DNA of 48,133 bases from Cruorifilaria tuberocauda (taxonomy: Eukaryota; Nematoda; Chromadorea; Rhabditida; Onchocercidae), in NCBI GenBank assembly GCA_013365365.1, contig JABVXU010000417.1, positions 1 to 48,133 on the forward strand. The letters run 5' to 3'. Within the stretch, counting starts at the first letter, position 1; every line of letters starts with the position of its first letter. A program made the position numbers and the translations under genes. Positions 24,345 to 35,647 of the stretch are shown here, piece by piece. The notes under the pieces are model-generated. The model ran no database searches, had not been told where the DNA came from, and saw only the letters and a list, made by a program, of their open reading frames with translations.

Positions 24345-25923
24345 AATATATAATATATATATACCAAATATAATTAAGTAAACATTCGCATAAACAAAAA
24401 TATTCTTTTCCCTATTATATTGATTCATTCTTATCAGTCTTATATGGTTATTTTTTGATTTAAGCTAGCAAAACTAGTCCACTTTCTTTTTCTACATTAG
24501 AATATAACACTTTCTTAGTGTGCCATGAAAATTGCAGGCATCTTTCGCACGAATTTGTTGGGAATTGACAACTAGACAAATGAAAGTACCTTTTTCAACG
24601 AACATTTATAATTCCCATTTTGCACATTAAGCAATTTCCTGTCTTTTATACTTTCAGTCTTGATGTAAACTACATAAGCAAACGGTAAGATTGATTAATG
24701 ATTACTGACGATTAATTAGAGAAGAATTACTGTTGATCTTCAAATACAATTTGATCTCCAACATAATTTAACGGTAAACAAGCTAAATATTCAGTCAAAT
24801 GTTGATTTGAGCAAGATGAAATATGTAAATAAGTACTTTCTATAATGCTGGTCGAGTAGATTTATGCCAGAATGGCTGTGAGTGCTAGAGAAGATAATAA
24901 AGTGATTGAAATAATTTCAAGAGTAAATGGAAAAAATAATGGCTCATACTATCTACGCATTATTACTGTTGATTTCAAAAATACCTAATTTAATTTAAAA
25001 AAAATTAAATGAACTCCAAAATGAAGGTTCAACAGTTATCCATAGCCACAAACAGTCTTAAACGATTTGTTATACTCTTCTCCACTGACTTCTAGAACTT
25101 CTTTCAAACCAAATTTCGTTTTCGTATTTCGATCCAGTTTACTCCAAGTCACTGAATCCGATTGCAATAGTTCCGTTTATATACGAACCGCTGATACCAA
25201 TGCAATCAGAAGCATTTATAAAAAATATTTTCGAACCAGCGGATTTTGAACCTATCATACAAACTGTTTCAGTGTTTCCAAAAACGGAAAGAAAGACAAT
25301 TTTTATAGCAGAATTAAATTCGAAATTGTGTTAAACAATAACGAATTTGTATCACTCACACGCATTGATACCACTGATACCAGCCGATTGTCCTATCTGC
25401 ATTTACCTATCTGCATTTTAATCTGTACTTTGTTCTAACTTGGATTAAAAATGGCGATAGCATCGGACATACCGGATTGAAAGAGTAAGATTTTGAAAAT
25501 CATGTATATGCAAGTATGCTGTAGTTCTCGTAATTATTTTTACTCGATTACAGAATGTTCCATTTGTTCGACTAGCAATGGTGGATGGTAATTAGCTGAA
25601 GAAAGTAATCATGTGAAACTGTGTATAATTAATGAAAAAATGAAGTTTAGAAAAATTAACTCATTTCACAGTTCTGCACTGAATATGAAAATTTTACGCC
25701 TTTGGTACGACCAGAAATTACTGTGGAATTTTCCGGAGATTCTATTCGCCAAAAGATTAGAATCAGTTCCCACTCTCTTGCTACTTTCTAGTAGCGAATT
25801 AATCCTTTTGAAAAAAGATATTTCCTGAACTCTTTCCAGAAGCACAAAATTATTACATAAAACCGCATAATAATATATGTATTTCCATCAATTTATCTAT
25901 CCCTTTCCCTTTCTTGTATTCCT

Positions 25924-25990
25924 CAACTAATATTTGAAAAAATAATTAATGCACCATGAAATGGTGCATTATTTCTTCAAATATTAGTTG
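25924..25990. repeat. Fold-back hairpin with one bulge
   Basis: The left arm begins CAACTAATATTTGAA and ends ATGCACCAT; after the 3-base loop GAA the right arm reads ATGGTGCAT and ends TTCAAATATTAGTTG. The arms pair over about 30 bp with one mismatch and a 4-base bulge in the left arm. It lies in gene-free DNA. A mobile-element remnant or a small-RNA precursor are both possible; the tiny loop argues against a classical microRNA. Confidence 0.85.
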
Positions 25991-26258
25991 AAGCATCAAT
26001 TATTTCTAGGTCCTTGTGTTTTCAGGTATATACATTCTCTTTTCCAAAAAATAGTAATAGGCCTAACCAATACGCCGGAAAATCGAGAAATTTGTAAAAC
26101 TGCATTCAACTTGAGCACTGACCCAAAGACGTCTCAATAAGAGAACCAAATTTGGGAAGCGTGACAGATATGTAACCTCATTCTCTTCCCTTCTCAAAAA
26201 ATAGCAATAACCCCTCACATCGTAAAAACCCGATTAACCCATAACAAGTAGAAAATCA

Positions 26259-26305
26259 AAAAAATAAAATAAATAATAATAATAATAAAATAAAAATAAT
26301 ATATT
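26259..26305. repeat. AT-rich AAT/AAAT microsatellite
   Basis: Reiterated AAAAT and AAT units in non-coding DNA; likely variable in length. Confidence 0.85.
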
Positions 26306-27268
26306 ACAATGATTACTCTCAAACTAAAAATATTTATTACTCGTAAATAAGATCATGTTTATTTTATTTTATTTTAAATTTATTACTTTCGTTGAACATT
26401 GATTCTATAATGTTTATCTAAGCTTATTATCAAATCACTTCCGTTTAATATAAATCTTATAATGTTTATCTAAAATTATTGTAAAATCACCTGTTTCAAA
26501 CACATCATGCTTACTTTAAAAATTTCATATATAAATGTAACAATAAGAACAGTGTTGGGTAAAGTCAGTGTTAATGTGTCTATCATCTCCTTCGTCTACA
26601 GTAATACTCATCGTCATCAATAAATATAGGCAAATTCTTGTGTATTACAATCCCAATTATATTCCAAACAGAACTGTTCTATCAACCAAGGAACAGTCTT
26701 CAATCAAAACTACTGCCACAACCAATTTTCACGACAAATATTACTTATGAGCCTGAGTAACGCAAGGGTACAGTTTACACAACAACGTTTCCCGACACCT
26801 CAAGCCACCCAATTTTCAAAATCAGTTATCGAACAGAATGGTTTGTCTTTCGCATTACTTTCTATCTCTATGAGTATTTATTAAACAAAGTTTCGGAAAG
26901 TCACGTAACGAATGCTGTCAGAACGACGCATTAAAAAGATTAATAACATATGCGAAATCATTATTACTATAGATTAGCTACCATAAAGGTCAATCACTAT
27001 TACGATGACATGTTTGGAGTAATATACCATGAATCACATATATGTGATATATCTCATCCTAAAGCAATCATCCAAGGTAAAGCATTAACCCAGCATCAGC
27101 AGACAATAATCTTTCTTAATCCTGCGAATTCTGAAATATTTACCGACAAAAACATCAAACAAACTACTCGACGAAAAATTAGAAATTTGAACTAAAGATT
27201 AAACATAATAAAAAAGAGGAAAAGTTATTTTAAATAGGGCAAGTGAATTGAGATCTGATAACTCTTAT

Positions 27269-28708
27269 TCAAAGCGAATATAATTTCATTTGTTCCGTGA
27301 TTTCTGATTTATCATACAAACCAAACTTTTCTGGTTCTCGCATGATCATTTCACATATTGACTCCAACTGCTGTTGTTGTATTAACATTTCCTATAATTT
27401 TTAAGAGAAATGTAGCCGAAAAAAATCATGAAACCATGGAACTGTAAAATCAACTGTAGCAAAGCACTTTTATCCATGTTTAGACCTATATTTGTTTTAT
27501 GTTCAGTTACTGTTCCTGAATAGTACAGTTTTCCGTAAGGTTCTGAATTCATTTGGTTCGTCGTGGTAAAAGAGACCTCTTTTCGCTCCTCCTCAGTCAT
27601 TACTTTCGCCAGTTTCTTAGCTTTAGCCCGCAAATTGGCTGTTGCTAACTTTCCGTACAATTCTTTAAATGATGTAACTACTTCATTTGGCTCATCGTTA
27701 TAGAAATCCTCCCATGTTCGGGATTTAAAGGATTCTTTGACACAAAACGGCTGAAACATATTATTTCATGCTGCTAAACAATATTAAGGAAGCGAGATCC
27801 CAAAAACTGAGATAACCACAAAGCAAAGATCGCTAACCAAATTCTAACAAACATGCCACATCAAAATTAAAAAATCTAATAAAACGGAAAAAAAACTTTT
27901 TAATTTCTTTGACATTTTCCAGTAATATTCCTCGAAAACAACAGAAATGTTTCAGAAAATGCCTACCTAATTACTGCTAATAATAGGAAAGATTTTTCTC
28001 CGGTAACTTAAATCATTACATAACATATAACGAATTACATCAAAAAGCCTACTTTCGGCGCTGCATCTGTGTTTTTGTTCGCAATTCTCTGCTGCACCTT
28101 GCTAAGAACTGAAGAACTGAACCGGCCATTAAGTACTGTGTTATCAAGATGTTCTGAAACAAACTAGCAAAATGAGAATCAACATGCTTTCTCACTATAT
28201 ATTAGACAGTGCACAAGTGAAACCTTTCTCATTCAAAAAAAGCCTTACTTCCCCGACCTACAAGAGTTTTTTTCTTTGTGATGGTATTTTTGCTAAATAA
28301 CTTACCCCTCACTGCAAGCAAAAAGAGATACTTTCCAAAACTCCGAAATGTAGATCACGATGTGCTGTAGTAAATATGGAATACTCACTATTTCCGAGAT
28401 TCACTATCACAAACTATATCAATCATTACCAAACAACTGACTTGTAAAAAGAATGAGGTAAAATTGACATAATTTAAATTGATTGGGCGGAACAATGAAG
28501 AGTAATGCATATTTTATAGCATACTTTCCTGCCGTTTTCGGAACAATCTCCAGAAATACATCGAAATTGCAGTAGCACACAATGCTGTTATGACAACACA
28601 TATTGTGGGATAGTCTTGAAAGAAATTTGTATAATTGTATGGTGGTAACGAATGTAAAATAGTGTCTGGATTCCCCAAACTGTCATCATAATCTTCAAAT
28701 GTACGCAT
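27269..28708 (-). CDS. Small single-pass membrane protein, MXRA7-like C-terminus (4 exons)
   Basis: Exons in reading order: 28708-28525, 28153-28053, 27750-27577, 27391-27269; phases 1, 0, 0 join and the reading ends in TGA, giving 193 residues. The N-terminal part is short and acidic with an N-glycosylation site NYT (25-27), followed by one hydrophobic helix (~34-53) and the basic stop WRLFRKRQ. The rest is polar and probably cytoplasmic, ending in a charged helix with TEEERKE and QQQQLESI, then EKFG and EQMKLYSL. That tail resembles, from memory, the C-terminal helical segment of MXRA7 (matrix-remodelling-associated protein 7); the function of that family is poorly defined. Exon 3 could instead end at 27511 (ACA|gtaact), adding 22 residues in frame; I prefer GAG|gtctct because the resulting helix is continuous. 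The existence of the gene is better supported than its name. Confidence 0.72.
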
Positions 28709-28725
28709 AATCTTCCTGAAAACCA
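28709..28725 (-). promoter_or_regulatory. Probable trans-splice acceptor of the small membrane-protein gene
   Basis: On the - strand GTTGGTTTTCAG ends at 28716, seven bases before the start codon at 28708. The short leader and strong acceptor fit spliced-leader addition; an upstream non-coding exon is the alternative. Confidence 0.7.
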
Positions 28726-29472
28726 ACAAAATACCTAGCGTTATCCTATAGATAATATCATCACAAGAATTTTCATATTCTTACATTACCTACTGGATTT
28801 GAGGGCGTTAATATTTCAGAGATTAAATCTGTAATTAAAAGAGGACGCACTAACTGTTGCCATGGATGCAATAAATGATAAATGAAGGAGTGCAGTTTAT
28901 TCCAATGAAAATACGACAAACTCCTTCCATAGCAATGTAATTATGTTCCATAAGCAATGTTCTACACGCTAACATCTTTATCAGACTGCCTATGCATCAC
29001 AATATTTCCATTTAATTTCAATGAGTAGCAACAAGAGCCTGAAGATCTCGATAGAGAGTAATAGTTATAGGTAGGAGATTATCACCAACTACTACCGAAA
29101 TAATCTTGAAGAACTAGAAGTGAATAACATTTAATGAATCTGTACAAAAATTGTGAACGATTGCAAGTAAAAATAGACTCATTTTAGCTCATGCAATTCC
29201 ACACGGCACTAACCGATAATTGTGGAACTGCAAGATGTATGTGGTGAGGTGAGACTTCCTGAACATTATCTACATGGGATTGCATAGTTCACATCGACTC
29301 AATCATTGTAGCAAATTTTAGTTTGTACGCTTCAATTTGCAGGTTAGTATTGCTTTCGCGCTGTCGCGATTCTTGGGTTTATCTTCACGGGGAAGTGTTG
29401 AAGAGTAAATTGGGGAATTGCTGTAATATTATTCTGAAATAAGTTGGAAAATTTTCATTCACTGTTACTGAT
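28726..29472. promoter_or_regulatory. Divergent intergenic region, likely shared promoter
   Basis: About 750 bp separate the putative 5' acceptors of two divergent genes, the small membrane-protein gene on the left and the IBTK-like gene on the right. No coding frame is supported. Because both genes point outward, their promoters should lie here; I recognise no specific element. Confidence 0.5.
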
Positions 29473-29482
29473 ATATTTTCAG
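29471..29482 (+). promoter_or_regulatory. Putative trans-splice acceptor of the IBTK-like gene
   Basis: ATATATTTTCAG ends at 29482. The first ATG after it is the proposed start codon at 29598, leaving a 115-base leader without other ATGs. This fits trans-splicing but is weaker evidence than at the other genes because of the distance. Confidence 0.45.
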
Positions 29483-29597
29483 TCAACGATTAAGAGCCGT
29501 TGAATTACTTCTGTAATTACCGTCGCCTACGAAAGAACTCGCGTAATTGTGATTGCTGCTAAATTTGAACCGTTTTGTGTTTACTTGCTTTGATAAC

Positions 29598-32500
29598 ATG
29601 TGTCACTCAAATGGTGCTGTTCTAGGCAGTTACGTCTATATTAATAAGAGTTGTTGTGAAAGGAATTATTTCTGGTTTTTGTTCCTGATGGATACTTTAT
29701 GGAAAACTATTGCTAGAAAATATCCGGTATGTTAGCAACAAACTATCTTCGCATTTGTTTTTCCCTCTTACGAAGCCTTAATCTATATCAGGATAATAAA
29801 CCATGGAACCATATTATCTATCCGAAATCAAAATCAGATCTAATATATTAAAATATTTCATTATAAATAAAGGTGAATCGAATTATTCCAATTTTAGAAA
29901 TTGCGTTTTGATGACAGCTTCATGGCGGGATGTTTGCTAGGGCTTATTCAGGGTAAGATTAATTTATCTTCTTTTCTGTTTATTTCCTTGTTTGAAAGAT
30001 TGCTCGTTTGATGTTTAATGTATAGGGAAAAATGATACAGCATGAAGAATTCAACCTGCTTATACATCTTAAATTTTAAATAATTATAGCCTGGAATACT
30101 GAAAAACTCTTTTGTTTATCCATTTTAATCTTCCAGGTTGAGTTAGTTAGAGCTTTAAAAAGTGATTCAAATCAAATGAGTCTGTTTAATTAGATGATAT
30201 TTATAATTGATTTTCAGGGTGTTTAATATCATCCTGGAGTAAGTGATTGCTTAAGTAAATACTAAAATCATAGTTTTGACATTGAAGTTTTAATGTAGGT
30301 TTCAGCTTTTAGTTCATTCTTGATCACATATGTTTCAGAAGATATGAGTAAATTTGGTTGCGTTTCGGATGAATTAGCTGTTCAAGTACGAGCCATTGCT
30401 ATGGTCTGCGTCCAGTCACTGTGTAAAACGGATAAAACACTTTGGCCACCTTCAAGTCTTCATTTGGCTGCGTATTACAATTCGGTTTCGGTTCTTGAAA
30501 TCCTACTTCAAGTGTTCGACTATGAAGAAGCTTTGGTAAAGTAATTTTATTGTTTAAATTAATAATTAATTCATTTTCTTCATGGTTACTTAACGTAACT
30601 GTGTGGTTATTGCAGAGTTTTGATGGATCAACACCAGCACAGTTTGCCGCAATGAAAGGACATCTGCGATCGTTGGCTGTACTCTATCGCAATGCCGATA
30701 TTAGTATTTATTCCTGTATTGGAGGATTTAATGCATACGACTTCCTTAGAAATTTTGCAAAGCCCAAGGAAAACGAGAAATTACCCTGCTTATGTAACTT
30801 TTCTGTCTAACACAGAAAGACATGGAAATTTTATTTGGATGAGGGCAGAATCCTGAGATATTCGTAGAAGAAGCTTTCAAATAGGCCGAAAAGCGATTGC
30901 AATTTTAGCTGTCCGAGTTTAGGCTGATATATACATGTCATCTTATCAAGCTAATACCAGAATCATCGTATAATTCCCGAGCGATCTGGATGTTATGACA
31001 TCTGCATATTTATTTGCAATTTCTATTATTTATTTTTCATTCTAAACTGCGCTGCCGTGAAGAGTTTATTCACGGTTCTTTATAGCACGAATTTATGCTT
31101 GTGGTGACAACAATACTCTGTCTTTGGGTATTATGCACGGAAACCATACTACACATCCTGTTCCCGTAGAGTTTTTTGATGAAAATAGCTTTGGAAAAGA
31201 AATTACACAGGTACTTATTTGTTTTTCAGTTTTTTTTCTGCCTGAAATCTTGTGGTTCACCAGGGCATCTTAGTTACCCAGTAACTGATGCACTAGGTTT
31301 TTTGTCACCGGATCAAGTCTGATCTTCCATCCTTTGTGCCAACAAAATAAATTATTTTTTACTGATAGGAGAGTTTGAGGCATTTAAATTTCTAACACCT
31401 TTCAGGTTTCTTTTGGAAAATACCATGCGGTTTACTTGATTGATGGACAAGCGTATTCATGTGGTTTAGGACGATATGGCAAATTGGGACATGGAGACGA
31501 AAAAGATCAGTTAAAATTACGGGGAATAAAATTTTTTGAACCAATTGTTTGTATTTGTGCTGGGTTGACACATTCGATCATGTGTACACGCAAAAAGGTT
31601 TTCCTAGTGACAAGTTTATATCCCGTTTATGTATTAACAATTCATCATTTTTCATTGATTGATCGTTTACCAATATGTTATTTTAAATTTTCGTCAGAAC
31701 ATGCCTTCACTCTGTTTTATAAACAGAATGAATTCATTAAAAGAGAGTCATAACATATGAGAATATCGCTTTCAAAAATTGAAACTGTTTCAACATTTGA
31801 CCACAGGTACTGTAATTGTGCCAGTCGTTTTCAGATCTTAGTATTTGGACTGAACGATAGAGGACAACTAGGGTTGGGTACAAAAGAGTTCGTGTTAATT
31901 CCAACGGTCTCCAAATTTTTTAAAGACGATCAATATTATATCATTGGCTGTTCAACATCTGACTCATGTTCGTTGATCATCATGAATAATGTTCGTTTCC
32001 TTTTTCTATAGTTCTGCACTTTTCTGTGCAATTTCGATTCAAAAAAATGATGTATTTGATGGGAGTTGTACCAGGAATGGTTGAAATCTCAAAAGATTGC
32101 TATTTTCAGTTTGATTTTTACATCACTGGAACATCGAATGGCTTTTTATGGCAAAGATATTCAGGCAGCACATTTAAATATGTTAAAAATAATTATGCTC
32201 ACCGAACGTCATCCGTTTTAGTCACAGACTCATTTATGGTTCGTGTCTATTCGAAGGAGGACTTATCGAAGGTGCTTTACTTGCATTCCCTCAGTGTTAT
32301 GTTCTATTTGGTCGTTATTCTTAACTAATATTTTTAGGTAATCATTAAAGTTGATCATACAAAGTATTACATTACTAGCACCGTACATATCACGCGATGC
32401 ATTGGGATTTATTATGCTCCAAAATTGGTATGTTTTTTCACTTTTTGTTTGCACTATATTATATCATGGATTATTATTTTGAATCATGTTAAAATTATTC

Positions 32501-35500
32501 GAACATCTAGTTACCGATATATTCGCGTACCTTATTGAAATATTAGAAACTTGAACATATCAATTACAAATTTATTGCATAACAGTAAAGTTATTCAGAA
32601 TTGGTTGATCAGTAGGTATTCATGTCATCTGTTGTACTTATATAACTGGAAGTTTAACCTTGCGCTATAAATCACAGTTTTTAAATTGGTTCACACTGTA
32701 GGGTGCTTTGTTTTCTGGTTACAAGTGCTTCTACGAAAGTCGTTGTCAAGCAGTAACATCAGGGATTTTTTTATTCGATTCAGAATGTCATGGTCTACTT
32801 CGATCCGTATATTTCTATAACGATTTAATGAAAAGAAGCATAATTGAGGTGGCAAGTGCAGATGTTACTCGAGATGGACAGATAATTATCGTGGACTACG
32901 TATGTTCTCGCATTGTAGATTAAAAGCACCAAAAAAAGTTGGCAACAAAATTTGCTTTCAAAAATTTTGAACTCTGTAAGATTTAAACTTTATTGTTGGA
33001 ACTCTGTGAAAGTTTAAACTATTCATTTCATTACTTTTCTTTTGCTTTTGAGATGGGAGATGTTTACGAGGGAAATTTGGAAAATTATACGTTGTTTTCG
33101 GACCCATATCTCAGCAATGTTAGCGACGGTATGCATTTTTATGGGTTTTGACGTAATTAGGAAATTGAAGAATTTTTCGAGAACGAAACTCGTAAAACGA
33201 CGAAACATAAAAACTTTGTTCTGAAGGAATTTGGTTGGAAAGAATACTAGGCAAATAGAACTTGGGATTGTTTGCGTAATTTTTGTTATCATTGTAGGAT
33301 AGTCCATTGTTTTTAACAGGAGATACTCTTCTGTTATTCCTATTTTTTACGCTATTTTTTAACTTGATTTTAAAAATATTATAATTTGTCGCATTTATAG
33401 CCTCTTTATGGGCTACTGATTATATGGTGAAAGTAAAGGTTAATCGATTGTGTGGAATTTTGCCAGCAAAAAGTGCCTTTTTAACACCGGATGGAAAAAA
33501 CAAAGTATTGAATTTGTTTGAGGTTGACCCACGATCAGTTGTTCATGATACGAGAGATATATCTGAAGTCGAAGTTAGTTAAATATTTCTGATCTTTTGA
33601 TTCTGGACATTAATCTAAATAAAATAGGTTCTCTGTACTTCACGAATATTAAGATCAATCTTCTTTTAAAAATTCCTTAAGGTAGTCTTCACTAGTGAAT
33701 TTATGCAACAGATTCTGTCATTTTTGTACTTGAAAATTCTAGTAAACTTATTTGTCACTGATTACAGGTAGTATTTTTTTTTAGATGATAAATCGTATCA
33801 GTTTTCGTACAATTTTATAACAGTTTTCAAAACATTAATATGCTGTATTTTTTTTAATTAGAAGCGAAAAAAAACTTCTTTTTATGACAGAGGATCATGA
33901 TCAGTCATTTTTCAAAATAATTATGGAATGAAACTAGTGCCATATCGGTATCTCCAATCTTTCATAGTGAGATCGGTAGATTCTTGAAATGGTAAATATG
34001 AATTTTATTGCAGTTTCCAAGTTGCAATATAATTACAGTCATATGTGCGACTGATGAGGGTGATGAAGTGAAACGCTACAAAACTTCTCTGTAAATTTTC
34101 ATTATTTCATCTTATTCCATTGAATCTTACTACTTTTTTTTTCTTCACTTTTTTTCTTTCTTATAAGATGAGAATTGTCTTAGGTCAACGGTAGCATGTG
34201 GTTGTTGAAATTTGCACCTATCAGTTCAAGCATTTCTTCTCTTTTGGATGGAATATTATAATCAATAGTGCATTTTTAATTGTAATTTAGCTGTGTAAAA
34301 AAAGAAAATTGCTTCTTAGCACAACTATGTTTAGGGTTTAAATACTCATGAATCATCAGTCAAGTGCAGTTCTTTATTTTAGAGAAATACTCAAATATGA
34401 GAGCGACGTGTGCTTTTCGTATTTCGAAAGATGGTCAGGAGAAGGAAACAATGAAATCCGAATTACGGCAAAGCCGGAGATAATTGAGATATTTTTAGAT
34501 TTCTGTCGCGATCACTGTTTACGTCCAAAGTTGAGCATGCAAGAAGTGAGCAAATATAAAATTTTATAGTTTTTATCACTATCCTCTAAAAATTTAACTA
34601 TTGAGTATGGACGTAGTTATGGAGAAGCAGCGATTGGGAAGCTGAGTGAATAATATCTGTTTGCAAGTCCATATTGATTAAAATGATATTCGTTAGTCTA
34701 AATTCTTGAAACAAATCATTAGCAGCCAGAACACTAATATAGATTATAGTTTTGGATAACGGTAAATGTTAAATCATTATGCAGTAGTAGTCTGAAGGGA
34801 GAAATTTGAAAAATCAATAGAAGCTCTTAATATTTTACACTATGGCGCGTTTTCTGCTTTGTTGAAATGGATGGAAACGGTTTTATGGTGACTTACAGCG
34901 GTTGTATTTTTTCGTGGATCTCTCTCTTACTTGTCTTCCAGTAACAGCAACAAGTTTACATACTCAGTCTCATTGACATGCTAGGTCAAATACCTCAAAT
35001 TATGTCGCTTCTAATTAACATTTGTTGGTTGAGGTCGTCACATGAGTGTGGGTTTTTATCTTTTTCTAAGGAACTGTTGCAAAAATCTGTTGCAGTTAAT
35101 GGAATTATTAATATTTGCGGATAAGCTGATATGTAACAACTTTTTCCACGCAATCAAGAAAGAACTATTCGAACCACCATGTAAGCCCGGATAATATTTT
35201 ACTCTGTTGTAATAAAATTACAAAAGTATCGGATTGTATGAGTGGGTAATCACATATTTAAAATTTTTAGTGCATATCCGCTGTACTTTATTTTTATTTC
35301 ATATTTTACCGACGAAATTGACGCTTGCAGTTGAAATGTCGAAATTGCGAGATCTTTTTGCTTTGGCTCGTTACCTGTCATCTATGGAGCTGTATAAAAG
35401 TTTGAGTGAACTTTGCGCAGCAATATTTCCGACACTTTTGGAAAACGGATTTGTTAATGAACTATCACTCGATGAAATTGCATATATTGAGGACGCTTTT

Positions 35501-35597
35501 CGTTCATATGCTTTGGATAATATAGTTCGAAGTGTGGATGAATTTGTAATTGCTTTGGCTTTAAAAATTTCCAGCATAGTGTTTAGTTATGATGAAT

Positions 35598-35647
<50 letters not shown>

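Larger units (their letters stand above)
24345..27268. other. Gene-free interval left of the small membrane-protein gene
   Basis: About 2.9 kb of AT-rich DNA containing a fold-back hairpin (25924-25990) and an AT microsatellite (about 26259-26305). The open frames 26568-26750 and 26950-27195 on the + strand show no family resemblance and no convincing splice context; the second lies just past the 3' end of the convergent gene at 27269-28708. On the - strand a possible AATAAA for that gene lies at 26877-26882. Confidence 0.5.

Noticed and set aside
26950..27195. 81-codon open frame next to the small membrane-protein gene
   Set aside because: No recognisable motif, no acceptor before it, and it lies in the expected 3' region of the convergent gene.
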